Positions 47,357 to 59,656 are shown, counted from the first letter of the stretch. The stretch: DNA of 64,000 nt from Hypholoma sublateritium FD-334 SS-4 (GCA_000827495.1 KN817522.1:496001-560000), one strand, 5' to 3'. Numbers and translations: made by a program. Notes: generated by a model from the letters alone, not told the origin.

Positions 47357-48066
47357 ATGCCGACCAAGGTCATCCAGACCGAATACCCCCTCATCGACGC
47401 GGACCCCCATGCCTCCCGCGTAGTCCGTTACTTCAGGCCCTCAGACTACGCCTTTTGGGCAGGCACAACTGCTGCTTTTCCCGCGGCGCTCTACGGCCTT
47501 GGTAAGTGGTGTCCCTCTAGTGTTATGCTTTCTGACATCCTGTTCAGAGATGGCAGACCCGATTGGAGCAAAAATGCGGGTACATTTGAAGCTCGGGGGC
47601 TTCTTGGGCTTCACAGCTGGTTTCCTTATGGCCTACCAGAGGTCGAGTAGTGCGTTTATTTCATGTCAGTTGCGTGCGCGGTGTGCTGATGATCTCGCGT
47701 CCCAGTGCGCTTCTGGGGATGGACAGAAAACAAACGCGAGGAAGAACGGGATCTCGAGGAGCTTAGGCAACGCGTTCGGGATGGAAAGCCTTTGTACGGC
47801 GAGTCTCCTCAGCCGGCGTGGGTGCAATATGCGGCAAGCACCAATTCGCAGTGGTCGCAGCTCAAATTCTGTACGTGGGATTCATTCAACGTCATATGAC
47901 TTTGCTCATGTGTGCTCTTCTAGCCACCTTCCCAATGTGAGCCATGACCGTTGATTGAGAGGTCAATGACTGACCCATGTAATATAGGTTTAACTTTGTC
48001 AACCACGATCATCATGGGACTGATCCTGCGAAATATGGCGTCAAACCTAAAGAAACAAGCGCCTAG
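47357..48066 (+). CDS. NADH:ubiquinone oxidoreductase 21-kDa-type subunit
   Basis: Four exons, the first starting at 47357, give about 152 residues. The N-terminus reads MPTKVIQTEYPLIDADPHAS, then VVRYFRPSDYAFWAGTTAAF and a second short segment MADPIGAKMRVHLKLGGFLG. Both contain helices that would cross the inner membrane. The third exon carries FWGWTENKREEERDLEELRQ. The C-terminus NFVNHDHHGTDPAKYGVKPK is typical of fungal complex I accessory subunits of the 21-kDa (NUXM-like) family. It belongs to the mitochondrial respiratory chain. The small exons have canonical introns of 46-60 bp. Confidence 0.88.
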
Positions 48067-48714
48067 ACTATGTTGTTGTTTATCGAAGAATAACTACTAC
48101 CTTTTCCCGAGATATCACTGTTTAAGCAGAGGACAGCTTTACAGGCACAACATTGGTGATACCTCACTCTTTAACGACTCTAACTTCTTTTCTGCCAGAT
48201 ATGTGGCACATCATTAGAAGGTTGCAAATACTTACAAGAATGTCTAGAACATAATGACAGTAGGCATCTACCTAAACGCAATGCAGTGACTTTGAAATGT
48301 CCACCAGGGGAACTCTAAACATGCTGCATAGGTCTCATGTGCTTCATTTGAATCCAATTTTGGCATTCATGTTCTGATACAGAGCGTCTGAATGCTGGCG
48401 TAGTGGAATTGTGCATGCGAAGACGAGAACGAACTATTCATTCTGACAGGATTATTTCTATTACTGCCGACCACCCGACGGGCACAAAGCTCTTCATACT
48501 CGGATCTACTGGAACGGCGACATTACAATCCTCTGCCTCTAGCCCAGGTTGGCTCACATGATGACGGTGGAATGACGGCGAAGGAAAAACATTGGCGACG
48601 GCAAAAATAGGAATGATTTTGAAAATGGCCGCACGCCGGGGGCAATGGGCCCCGAGGATTAGCCGCCATTGAATAAAACGAGCTCCAAGGGCCTAGTTTT
48701 TTGGACGAAACACG
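48067..48714. other. upstream region of the GH45 gene
   Basis: This 648-bp spacer contains no supported gene. The half close to the GH45 start holds a gaataaaac A/T stretch about 45 bp before the ATG and a ccgggg hexamer at 48636-48641 that fits the CreA carbon-repressor consensus. One hexamer alone is weak evidence. Confidence 0.3.
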
Positions 48715-49616
48715 ATGTTGCTCTCTGCTCTTACTGTCCTCGCCGGCTTTCTCGTTGCCAATGCTGCTGTCCTCGAGGATCGCGCCACGGGTGGCTTTGT
48801 CCAATCCACCTCTGGACAAGCGTCGTTCACGATGTACTCGGGATGCGGAAGCCCAGGTATGAAGTAGACCGTGTTGGCTAAGTAATGATTATGCACAGGC
48901 ACTGAATAACCTTGTTTTATCGCTGCTCAGCGTGCGGAAAAACGGCGTCTGGCTTCACCGCAGCCATCAACCAATTGGCCTTTGGGTCATCCCCAGGATT
49001 GGGAGCTGGTGACGCCTGCGGACGCTGCTTCGCTTTGACAGGATCGGCGGATCCCTACTCGCCAGCGTTCACTGGCCCGTTCCACACTATCGTTGTAAAA
49101 GTCACGGACTTGTGGTAAATATTGCTTACTGTCCAATATAATGAACGCCTCTGAAACCCATTACAGCCCAGTTTCCGGAAATGAGGTGACGCCCAAGCGC
49201 CGCGATAGAATGGCATATTATTGACGTCATGACTTTCTTTGCAGCAATGGTGCGGACAGACAACAGCCACCCCCACTAATTCATTCGGCAAGCCCTTCCA
49301 GTAAGTGATTCGCAGTCTCCGCAGCTTGTATGAAAATACATCGTCATCACCCACAGCTTCGACATCTGCGAAGACACTGGAGGATCGAACGCCTTCTTCC
49401 CATCTGGTCACGGCGCATTGACGGGCAGTTTCACTGAGGTGTCGTGCAGCCAGTGGTCGGGTTCCGACGGCGGTGCCCTCTGGAATGGCGCATGCCTATC
49501 TGGCGAGTCAGCTGGACTCTGGCCCGCGGTTGGTTGCGGAAACCAAGGTGGGTTCCGCATGGCCTCGGATGCGGCGTCTGCTGACTTCGCAGTATCAAGG
49601 TACCGCTCCCTCCTAA
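48715..49616 (+). CDS. GH45 endoglucanase, subfamily-C-like, secreted
   Basis: Exons 48715-48856, 48931-49114, 49167-49185, 49245-49300, 49357-49547 and 49600-49616 give 202 residues. The N-terminus MLLSALTVLAGFLVANAAV is a secretion signal. The mature enzyme starts around VLEDRATGGFVQ. Motifs of small basidiomycete GH45 enzymes are TMYSGCGSPACGKTASGF, AGDACGRCFALTG, VVKVTDLCPVSGNEQWCGQT, FHFDICEDTGG and CSQWSGSDGGALWNG. The Asp of VTDLC is the conserved acid. Cysteines are numerous and paired. It cuts beta-1,4-glucan in plant cell walls, has an expansin-like fold, and lacks a carbohydrate-binding module or linker. The last exon is only 17 bp and codes the final GTAPS. It supports a wood- or litter-decay lifestyle. 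Confidence 0.93.
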
Positions 49617-49774
49617 GGGAAGTGCGTAAGAAGCTGGGCATTGAATCATCATGTCAAAAGCGAAGAAGTCTCGGAAACGGGTTGTACTGTTTGTGCACAT
49701 TGTAAAAATTCGGGGTTTAACTTTGGCCATATATAAGAGCTATGTTCGAACCGGTGTAAGAAAAGGATGAGCAA

Positions 49775-51126
49775 CTATATGTAACTCGAAACGGACCTTG
49801 GGGCTGGTGCTGCTATTAACGGACTGTCTGCAAATACGCGCCAGTTGTTTCTTGGCCCTAGGTCGTAAATTCTTTCATCCGCAACAGGAATGACGATGGC
49901 CGGGGTCAAGGTACTCTGCGGAATGTAGATGAGGTCCTTTATATTACTCCGACTGGACGGGGGGCGCAACGTTTCGAGCGTGGTCACCCCTTGCAGTATC
50001 TTCCTCGCACAACCGATTGCTAAACCCTACACGTATAGAACTTGAAAATCAGTGAATCTACGTACTTATATTTATAGCGATTACTCACAATACAAAAGCA
50101 CGAGAGAAATAGAACAATCGCTGCGGTGGCAAAGACAGATAGATGGGGTTCTTCTATAAGATATCCGGGTAAAACTTCCCGATCTCTAGGGCGGTTGTTC
50201 CCAATGATCATAAATCCAAGGATTACACCGACCGGCCAACGCCCGACGGGTCCAGAGCAAATTACCCAAGAACCAGCCCAGTCCCACCAGACGCGATTTG
50301 CCCATTCGTCCTTTCTTGAGATATCCAGAGCCAGAATAATATGAGAACAGAGGGTCCTGAAGACAGGTGAGATAGCGAGCGTGAATGTCACTGGCAGGAG
50401 AACTAGCATAGTGACGAAGGCTTTCAATCTAGACAGTGTGATACAATTCCCGACCTAAAACTGGTGTGAAAATAGTGTCGCGGTCGATTCGGAGAGACAG
50501 AAACAAACCCACGGACAGTGGTGGTCAAACTTCAGTCTGCAGACACCGCATGTAGAGCAATGGTGGGTCCTTGGGGGTTTCCACTTGCCCGCGCAGGTCC
50601 CTTTCTTGCAGACAGCAAGATCCCCGCTTTCGTTGATACATTGATATGGCTCTGTCAGGAGTGACTTGGTTGGCAGAGGGTATAAGGCGACGTTGTGTGT
50701 ATATTTTCCAGAGGATAGATACAGATATAGTCCAGTCACTGAAGCGATGAGCAGATTAATGAAGAACAGATATGTTGCTATTTAAGCAGTTGCATCAGCC
50801 CAGTCAAAAGTTGAGCAGTCAAAGCGCACCTCCAAAGATAACAGATCCCTTTCGACGAATAAGCCAGTCAACTGATACACATAAGTGTCATTCAGCTATG
50901 AATCAGAAATGCCTGTCCTTACTCCCAATAGAAAATGTCGATAGATACCAGCCGAAACTGCATATGAAATTGTTAAAGAGAAGTATATGATTTGACCCCG
51001 CACGTACGCAATGACAGTAATGATAGACATTTGAATAATCCTCTCTACGCAGGTCATCCATCCCGGACTGGACCTCCAAAAGCGCAACCGCGACCGCGAC
51101 GCATTCGAATCCACAGAGTCATTCAT
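49775..51126 (-). CDS. DHHC palmitoyltransferase, PFA3/PFA4-like layout
   Basis: Six or more exons give a four-span membrane enzyme. The N-terminus reads [19 protein letters not shown], then [11 protein letters not shown] joined through gtacgt and gtaagg introns to [11 protein letters not shown] and [14 protein letters not shown]. Span two is [21 protein letters not shown]. The cysteine-rich catalytic domain has [19 protein letters not shown] followed by [15 protein letters not shown], including the catalytic DHHC. Spans three and four include [19 protein letters not shown] and [19 protein letters not shown]-terminal tail contains [12 protein letters not shown] and [15 protein letters not shown], as in other DHHC proteins (TTxE-like motif). 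It attaches palmitate to protein cysteines at a membrane. The start region shares 512 bp with the divergent phosphatase gene. Confidence 0.88.
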
Positions 51127-51517
51127 AATCCGCGCGTCATGAGTTCTGGTATATTCGGTCCAGGTCTAGTGGTCGATACAGGCCTCTTTTGATAGGTTCA
51201 GCCTTTCACAGCGTTCTGGACAGGGGTCTGTTGACAGTTGAGGTGCGGCTGCGGGATGGCTTCAACCGTCAAGCAACAGTCACGGTTGGCTTGAAGCAAC
51301 TTCAGGTCGATGCTTTCCCACGACGTCCTCAAGGACGGTGGCACCGCAACTTGACCGCAACTAGCACCTTGCAACCATCTGAATTGCATCATTCAAGGTG
51401 TGCGAGCGCAACTCCGGTGTTGCTCTGGCAGAATACATCTTGGTAGATGCACGATAACGAATAATGGTATGTACCATGGGTTATGACTGCTGTGCGCGTC
51501 TGAGATAAAGCTCACCC

Positions 51518-51525
51518 TATAAATA
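51518..51525 (+). promoter_or_regulatory. TATA box of the dual-specificity phosphatase gene
   Basis: The sequence ccctataaatagtcc sits about 121 bp upstream of the ATG at 51639. It is a near-perfect TATA element within the 512-bp divergent upstream region that lies between this gene and the DHHC gene. Confidence 0.5.
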
Positions 51526-51638
51526 GTCCGCCGTCCTCGAGTCTCCTTATGTCCATCCGAGTCTGACGGTCTGCCCTCAGCCCTCTCCTGCTTTACTACA
51601 AAGTACAGGCTCTCACGAACCCGAATCCATCAATTGCC

Positions 51639-52331
51639 ATGCTCTCCTTCCCCGCCCAAAATTGGGAGAAAGCTGCAGCTGTTGTCAAGCCGTCCCCTGC
51701 CCCGCGCGGGTCTGGCTGGGGGCGCCTCGCGAGCAGGATCACACCCCGCCTCTACCTCTCAGACTATTATACTGCCACAAATCCTGAAAAACTTACAGGA
51801 CATGGGATCACACATGTCATCAGTGTCGTGGAAAGCGCGCCGACCCTTCCAGAGATGATCCGCCCTGAGCGCAGGCTGAACATCCCACTGGCGGATAATT
51901 CAGAAGCCAACATCCTGCAGCATCTCGATCACACCACGGCCTGGATAATCAGCGCACTCGCGGAAAATGAGACGAACAAAGTTTTAGTAAGTTTGCCGCG
52001 TGCTGCACGTTTGAGCCTCACTTTCTGACTTGCCGTGAACCAGGTACACTGCATGCAGGGGATCAGCAGGAGTGCAACCGTCGTATGCGCATACCTCGTC
52101 GCGACAACTGATATGACCGCGATCGAATCAATAGCCCACGTCCAATCTATTCGCGGTATCGTCTGCCCTAACATTGGGTTCAGACGGCAGCTGGAGGAAT
52201 ACTCTGTTCAATACATGAAGCTCAAGTCCCATTCACCCGTTCTGCCTGATTCTCCAAAGCTGTCCAGTGCGATGGGTATAGCTGCCCGAATCAAAAAGCT
52301 GAGGACGTTTTCGATGGGAAAGGATTCGTAG
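51639..52331 (+). CDS. dual-specificity protein phosphatase
   Basis: Exons 51639-51986 and 52044-52331 give 211 residues. The active-site loop is VHCMQGISRSATVVCAYL, so the cysteine nucleophile and the HC-x5-RS signature are intact. The general-acid Asp is in IPLADNSEANIL, upstream. ITPRLYLSDYYTATNPEKL and HGITHVISVVES form the N-terminal part typical of small DUSPs. The C-terminus is basic (IKKLRTFSMGKDS). It removes phosphate from Ser/Thr and Tyr, probably from MAP kinases or unknown partners. No kinase-binding domain is visible, so it is an atypical DUSP. Confidence 0.9.
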
Positions 52332-52561
52332 GGTATGCGGTGTCTGTGTTAGGGATGTAGAATTCAGCCACTGAGCTTTCCCAATCAATATTATTTTATG
52401 CCGCTGTATGTAAATCAGGACTTGGAAACTGAAGAAGTAGAGGTGACTCACAAGGGCACAACTTTCTCAATTGATCAAGTTGGGCGAATCGATGGCTGAG
52501 TAGAATACTTACTTTGCGAATATATTGCCAAGTTAGATAACTTGAGAGATCATCGAATAAA

Positions 52562-53414
52562 TTATAAATCGGGATTCAAGTCCAAGTCCAAGTCGAAGAA
52601 CTGCGGAGGAGGTGCCCGATGGTCTTGGCGGTATGGATTTGCACCAGGAACATGTTGGTTCGCGTCTGGTTTTGGAGAGACGGTTGGCGCTTTGAATGAA
52701 TAGTATGAGCATACATCAATGGACAGAGGCTGCAGGACGTACGCCGTCCCACAGAATGGGTTTCCCCTAGTAGACCAAGCGGTGCTTCTGCATTGAGACG
52801 ACCGCGGCGCATCTTCTCTTCGTTGGGGAATGGCGGGAAGAAAAGTGGCGGAGGAGGCTGGCCAGGGAGCATGAGATCAGGCATGTTGGGCGGTGCAGAT
52901 GTGAATGCGCTGAGACTTTGAGCATATGCAAGGAGCTCAGGATAGGGTATCGATGCTAGTGGGAGATGTTAGAAAGTAAAGTACCTATGTATGAACAAAA
53001 AAATGCACCTTTCTTGGCATCGTCAATTGCCTTGATATGCCCGTCTCCCTCTTCGATCATCTCCTCCAATTCTGCCTTGCCCGCAGCGAGCTCTCTGCAT
53101 ATTTCGCGCCATTGCGCGTCAAGATCCAGAATCTCGGCCTCCAACGCGTCAATTTTGCGCTGTTTCAACTGGTGGATGTGCGCGAGACTGATGGCCGATG
53201 CTAGCGCTTTGTCACATTCCAAAAAAGCGGCTAACGGAGGCAGCGGGGGCGGCTTGGATTGCGGCGGAGAGAGAGCCAAGAACAGCGTTTGCGAGAGGGA
53301 TTGAAGCTCGTTCAGAGGCGATAGAAGAGTGGCAGATATCGAATGTTCGTAGCCGACGTCTTCCACGGGCGGAGGAGGTGCAGGAGCGGGTGTTTGCCTA
53401 GTGAATTGCGACAT
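52562..53414 (-). CDS. MED4: Mediator complex subunit 4
   Basis: Exons 53414-53009, 52955-52743 and 52665-52562 give 240 residues. The N-terminus is Pro-rich (TRQTPAPAPPPPVEDV), then a coiled-coil pair (HQLKQRKIDALEAEILDLDA, QWREICRELAAGKAELEEMI). The conserved centre is ASIPYPELLAYAQSLSAFTS followed by APPNMPDLMLPGQPPPPLFF and FPNEEKMRRGRLN, the MED4 signature. The tail ends QFFDLDLDLNPDL. MED4 is a middle-module subunit of Mediator and acts in the nucleus between transcription factors and RNA polymerase II. It diverges from the CLC gene with 324 bp between starts. Confidence 0.88.
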
Positions 53415-53738
53415 AGTTGGAAGCCGACGATTGCGAACAAGATGACTCCCTCAGATCTATGGCGGGGTTCGCGCGTCACAATTCATCGAACTTGGCGCGC
53501 TTCGTAGAAAAGTCAGCAACAAAGAAAAACTGAGTAGGACGGCAGTGCATTCACTTCAGAGCAAGCTGGTCGAATAACAGCCGGGCGCGTTCCTGGCCAT
53601 CATTATGCTGCTTGGCGAGCCCGGTGATGCCAAATACCAGTGTGGCCGCAATAGGCAATCAGCATGTCGCGGCGCCAGAGCTTAATTCTCCGTGACCTTG
53701 ACCCTCGCCCTTTCGTCGGTGACCTATGACTTGCTGAG

Positions 53739-56700
53739 ATGCCCACCGGATATCGCCACACGCGAGACGACGACATTGTTTATCCAGAAGACGAGTACGA
53801 GCTCACAGAAGATGGACGCATCCCCATTCCCTACCGTCGGACGGCAAAATATAAGGACGGGAACACGATAGATTGGCTCCACGAGGAGGGGCTCGAACGC
53901 GAGCGAAATCATGCACTACGATCGCAGGCTGGCATCCGCGGGATCCTGCTACCTGCATTGGAATCTGCGCGTCTGTGGTTCATCGTGATTGCGACTGGAA
54001 TAGGAATCGGCATCGCTGGGGCGTGGCTAGATGTTCTCGTGAAATGGTGAGTGCGCAAGTTACTTTACCAAGCGCCAATCTTGATTTGTCAATGCATTCA
54101 AGGCTTGGAGACCTTCGGGAAGGAAGATGCTCATATGGCTTCTTCTACAATTCAAACGCGTGTTGCACTGGCTTGTCTCGTATGTCAGATCTCGAATACC
54201 TGGCATATCTCTCCTTACTCCTCTTGCTAGCGGGCGAGCTATGTGAGGACTGGCAAAGTTGGGGCGACTACCTCCGTATCAAGTCCATCCTCGGACACTC
54301 CCTCCTTCAAGCTTCCATTTACGTTGTGCTTGCTGTGCGTATTCCCGCTCATCGGCATTTATGACCCAACTTAACACCATGTTTCCTGTAGATTGCTTTT
54401 GCCGGTAGTGCTGCTTATCTGGTGGTGACATATGCACCGCAGTAAGCTTTGAACTTAGTAATTACAACGACACCTCTGATCTCTTATTCTAGTGCCTTCC
54501 ACACAGGAAGTCAGTATAATCCTTTCATTCATTCCACTGCGATAGATATTGAATATTTTTGACCACTTTCAGTACCGGAAATCAAAGCTGTGAGTACTCA
54601 TGCTTTTGGTTTGCAGTACTTTGATTTAGGAAATATTCCTAGATCCTCGGGGGATATGTTTTCGATTCATTCTTTTCACCGTGGACACTTCTTATTAAAG
54701 CGCTTGGTCTGGCCCTGGCTGTGGCGTCCGGATTATCTCTTGGAAAAGAGGTACATTCAATATAAATATACCCACATACAAAACTGACTGCTCATACAGG
54801 GTCCACTGGTCCACGTCGCATGCTGCATGGCATATCTCTTATCGCAACTATTCAAAGAATTTAGACACAATGAAGGTATATTAACGCCTGACATTATATT
54901 AGCATACCCTTTCTGATCCAACTGCATCACATCAGCACAAAAACGCAGAGTATTGGCTGCGGCTGCAGCTGCGGGTGTGTCTGTTGCCTTTGGTAGTCCG
55001 CTTGGGGGTGTCTTGTTTGGACTGGAAGGTAAGGTTTCTTTACTATGCGTGGAGTTCATAATTGAATTTCGTTTCACCAGAGCTGGATACCTTTGCAAAT
55101 GAATCTGATGTAATGTGGAGGGGTTTCGTCGCCTCTGCTATTGCAGCTGTTTCGCTGCAGTGGGTCAACCCATTCGGCACTACGAAACTGGTTTTATTCC
55201 AAGTAGGCAGACTTCTATTTCGCTGATTATCAGACTGACCTCCTGTAGGTAACTTTTGTTTCTGATACATGGCGTTTATTCGAACTGGTACTGCCCAGCT
55301 GATCACCACTGTCGTATATATTGATCTTTGCTCCTAGATTCCCTGGATTACGCTCGGTGTTATTGGAGTAGGTCTATTCTTATTTTCCAGGGGTTAGTGC
55401 TCATCAAAAATATATTTAGGGCATCCTTGGGTCCCTTCTCATCAAGCTCAACGTCGAGATCGCATTGTACCGACGAAACAGCGTCCTGAATGATTGGCCT
55501 GTATTAGAAGTTATCTCTGTCAGTGCAGTGACAGCTGCCGTCAGCTATCTGGTACGTATATGCGGCAATCGTGTAATATATTTGGCTAACGAATTTCATG
55601 CAGATCGTCTTTGCTCGGTAATATTTATTCGCATGTGCTGCAGTCGCCCAACTCATATACAAAAACAGTGTTCAGACGTCGGAACTCGTCGCAAATTTAT
55701 TCCAGGAATGCGATTCCGCAAAGGGCGATTATCACGGTCTTTGCAAGTGCGCACTTTTCCTTTTCCTTTTTTCTTTTTTTCCCTGAGACCTCTACAGTCC
55801 AACAGCAACCTTGGAAAACGTCTTTCTTCTCTGCCTCACTGCGATCCTCAAGATTGTTTTAACGGCATGGACATTTGGCATGATGGTAAATTTGACCTCA
55901 ACTAGACAAATTGCATGAAGCTAACGTATCCAGGTGCCTGCTGGTATATTCCTTCCCACTATTGGTATCGGCGCTTGCCTGGGGCGTGCTATGGGTCTAA
56001 TTATGTAGGATATCACCCAATTGCGCTCTGTGACATATATTAACATTTATTATAGGCAAAGCTTATACAGGGCGCATCCAACGGCATGGATATTCCTGTC
56101 GTGCCCTCCAGATCCATCAGTAAGATGTATATCCCCTGGCTTCTACGCTGTTATAGGAGCGTCGGCAATGCTTGGCGGGGTGACACGAATGACGAGTAAG
56201 TCACTCGTAAAGTATATCGTAGACTGCATTTGACTCCATTCCCTATATCCAGTATCCCTCGTTGTCATTCTCTTCGAGGTATTTATTTCGTTCGTTGTGA
56301 CTCTCATTCTGGGACTGACCGGGCACTCCTTCAGCTAACTGGAGCATTATCACACGTCTTACCCATCATGATCTGCGTGATGACCTCCAAGTGGGTCGGC
56401 GACGCGCTGGGCAAGGAGGGCATATACTCCGCGTGGATCGCGATGCGCCGCTACCCCTGGCTTCCTCCTGCGACGTACCGCGACGCCGGCGAGACCGGTG
56501 CGACGCTGATGAAGCCGCTCGCGCGCGTCGTCGCGATCCGCGACGCCGTGACCACCGTCCGCGAGCTGCGCGCGCTGCTGGCGGCGCACGACTTCCACGG
56601 GTTCCCTGTCATCGACAGCCACAACGAGTTCGTCGGGTATGCGACGAAGCAGGAGCTGGGCACAGTGCTCGGTGCGTGTTGTATTGTGTTTTCGCGCTGA

Positions 56701-57105
56701 ATGTTCTGTGGTCTTTTACTGATTGTTGACGTCTAGAGCGACTGCAGCTTGATGAGAGCGGGGGCGACCTCGATAAGACATGTACGTTCTCAGCGACCAA
56801 CCGCCTGCGGGTGGACGCGCTGGAGCGCGTCGACCTGTCCGACGCGCTCGAGGCTTCGGTCATCCAGTTGCGAAAGGAGGTGCCGCAGGAGCTTGTCGTG
56901 AACATGTTCCAAAAATTGGTGAATATCGCACTTGTCTGTCCTTGGTAGATAGCCTAACGGTCTTGTTCAGAATCTTCGCCAAATCCTCTTCACCCACGCT
57001 GGCAAGCTGACAGGCTTGGTGACAAAACGAGACGTGGTCGACCTGTTGACCCGCCAGTTCCCGCACGCCGCAGCGCTATGCGAGCACCCGCCCCACCGCC
57101 AATGA
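53739..57105 (+). CDS. CLC-type chloride channel/exchanger with CBS domains
   Basis: The gene has about 17 exons. A cytosolic N-terminus ([20 protein letters not shown]) precedes membrane helices. Selectivity motifs are [23 protein letters not shown] (gating Glu in GKEGP), [13 protein letters not shown] and [20 protein letters not shown]. Two CBS modules follow; [20 protein letters not shown] belongs to the first and [20 protein letters not shown] to the second. The product resembles endosomal/vacuolar anion transporters like yeast Gef1. The GIPE glycine has His-Thr before it instead of Gly-Ser. The 5' exons are AT-rich while exons from about 56.39 kb have very high GC at third positions. Exon boundaries in the middle were not all checked. 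Confidence 0.88.
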
Positions 57106-57459
57106 CACCGCTAATCTACATATGTATACCCCCGGACTATTAGACAATTATTGACTGCGCCGCGGCCCGACACGCCAGAGCGCCATCCTACTCGCGCACG
57201 CTATATAACAGGCCAGACTCCCATTAATAAAATTCAATGATGTGTACTTGTGCTGTGCGCACTCTATTATACATACAACGCCTATATAAAACACAGAAAG
57301 GAGTAGCGGGGGGCGAGTGAATTGGATACATCGGAGGATTTTGGGAGGAAGCAGTAGCAATGTGTCGAGAATACCGTCCGTGTGCTGCAGAAGAGAGAAG
57401 AAGGGAGAGCTCGCCGGGCGCAGTACAGGGCGCTAACGCCACCGCGCCGCGCGCATAAC
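57106..57459. other. 3' spacer between convergent CLC and DUF2408 genes
   Basis: This 354-bp spacer holds both 3' regions. It includes an A/T-rich stretch at 57210-57240 with aataaa (57227-57232), a possible polyadenylation signal for the CLC gene. No gene is seen. Confidence 0.35.
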
Positions 57460-59522
57460 TCATTGTTTCGCCGGCTCATCCGACTCGGAGCCGGAGTAGT
57501 CGAAATCCTCTTCATCGTCCTCTTCCGTTTCGCCCTCGTCCATCGACTCCTTGAGCTGTAAATCAGGGCGGTCAAAAAGTGGCACGGATTAGAAGGGGTG
57601 TAGATGTGACTTGCCATCTCGACCAGTTCGTGGCATTCGCTCAGATTGGCGTTGATGATGCCCTGCCCCTCTGGGATCGTTCCGTCGACGCCGATGAAGC
57701 GGCCGTCTTTGCGCATCGAGTCGATCTGGAACAGCGCCAGTTGATACTGTGTGTACGTGGTTAGCACGGCTGCATCTGCGGGAATATAATTTCGGCCGTA
57801 CGGGGTATAGATCGCGCGGATTAAAAGGCCCGCCGTATTTGAGGACCTCGTTTAAGCATTTCTTCACCGTCGTTAGTTTATTCGCCTGGATGTCTGTCAG
57901 TAAAGTTGGAAACTCGTCAAATGTCTTTGTAGACATACGACTGGCATCAGCTCCTCGGATACGGGCTCGCTCGAGGAAAGCAGTCGATATATGAGGCCGT
58001 AACACCGTCGAAGAAGATACAAAAGCACCTTCGGTCACGCGGTCAGGCAGAACAAAATTCAACTTTCGCAAAGTTGCTTACGAATTGGCCGGATGGGCGG
58101 TTCCCTTCCGAGTCCACGAATTTGCCGTCAACCCGCATCTTGTCAATTTCCTGCAGGCTGAGCGAGTAGTTCCACAGATCAGTCTCGCGGAGACTCCACC
58201 GGTGTGTCATCACCAGGTTCTCGAGCTCAAACCGGATCTCGCTGAGCCGGTCGTATATCGGCTTGAGCGACGACGCGACGTTCTTGGAGTCCTCGTTCGC
58301 TTTGATCTCGTGCGAGATCTCGAAGCACTCTTCGAGCAGGGAGGAGCAGATCGCCTGGGACGACGGGATCACGCCGCCCGCGCCAAGGAATTTGCCGTCG
58401 ACGCGCGTCCTGGCAAGGAGCAGAAAGCAGACCGCGGTCAGCGAGGTATTCGCGCGGGCGGCCGTGCTCCGCAGATAAACGGAAACAGACATGATAAAAC
58501 GGGAAGGTACTCAACGAATCGATCCGGCGCAGCTCCTCCTGCAGCGGCTTGAGCTCGGCCTTCTGCGAGCCCTCCTTCGCGGCGAGCGCGACGAGCTGCC
58601 GGCGGACGGTGACCAGCTTCTGATGCACCGGCATAAGCTCGGGCGATATTACCGCGAGCGACTCCTGCAGCTGCTCCACGATGGCATCTGCGGACATTGA
58701 GACAGATGCAAGGGGACGCATACTAATTAGGACGCACCGCACTCGTTCAGTTGGCGCTCGAGCAGCTTGGTCAGCGCCTTGGGGTGCTTCGCCTGCTCGC
58801 CGTCCTGTTGGACAATGCTGCGCAGCTCCGTCAGGCGGCGGTGAAAGGGCGCGAGATCCGTCTCGTTGTACACCGCGGACTCGTTCATGTGATTTAGGAT
58901 TTGCTGTGGGCAGAACACGGGAGTAAGTACATCGCACGGACGGACAGCAGGGAGAAGAAAAGAACAACCCGGCGTTCCTTTCAGGTGGACGTAAGCACCC
59001 GCCGCACGGCGGCGACGGGGGTGCAGGACACGCGCCGGGCGGGGTAAGAGTATGCACTGACCCGCATGGAGGCAATCTGGCAGTATGTCGCGGGTGCGTC
59101 GCGGGTCTTGCCGATGGTGAGGTAGAAGAGCGAGAGCAGACTGAACACGTCGGCGAGGGTCGTGTCGAGCCTGTTGTTGTATGTCGAGTTGTCATCGCGG
59201 ATGTCGTTGAGCTTGGTGACTGCGGGGGGTTATTGGCCGCTCGGGCGCAGAACAGGCGGACGACGGACTTTGTTTTACGACAGCCTGGTACTGCTGGTTG
59301 ACATCGGAGGCCTTGATGAATTCGCCACGGTCTTTCTTGAGCGCGGTCAGCCTGTTCCGGATGCTGCGCGAGATAGGGATCAGCGTGAGGCCGGCAGATG
59401 CAGCGAAAGCGTACTTGATAAGCGCCTCGAGGATAGGAAGTTCTGTTGACGCGGCGGATTAGCAGATACAGGAGATGAGTGGGCGTGTCCGGACCTTCCT
59501 GGGGCACTGGCGCCATGGGCAT
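57460..59522 (-). CDS. DUF2408-type protein with three internal repeats
   Basis: About ten exons start at MPMAPVPQE and end with the acidic tail EEDDEEDFDYSGSESDEPAK. The N-terminal part (ELPILEALIKYAFAASAGLT, VFSLLSLFYLTIGKTRDAPA) is helical. The rest contains three diverged copies of one unit. Each unit has a helical lead, then a (R/K)xDG(K/R)F loop, then a IPxGQ-like turn, then a helix ending near EC. The loops are TRVDGKFLGAGGVIPSSQ, MRVDGKFVDSEGNRPSGQ and MRKDGRFIGVDGTIPEGQ. I assign the DUF2408 family from this motif; its function is unknown. The fungal family is conserved and probably scaffolding. It diverges from the 59657 gene. Confidence 0.75.
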
Positions 59523-59605
59523 GTAAATAGAAGGGCAAAGAGGACGCCGCAGCCAGAGTCCATCGATTCCATCCGCCTCCTTCCCACGCTTGCTAATCTA
59601 ATCTC

Positions 59606-59612
59606 TATATAA
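59606..59612 (+). promoter_or_regulatory. TATA box of the coiled-coil gene at 59657
   Basis: The sequence tctctatataagtcg lies about 45-51 bp upstream of the ATG at 59657, inside the 134-bp interval separating this gene from the divergent DUF2408 gene. Confidence 0.5.
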
Positions 59613-59656
59613 GTCGCCCCTGGCGCACAAACACCTCATTCTCACTCTCTGATACC

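Noticed and set aside
48636..48641. CreA-type hexamer ccgggg upstream of the GH45 gene
   Set aside because: A single 6-bp match in GC-rich DNA is expected by chance; reported only as a note under the spacer.
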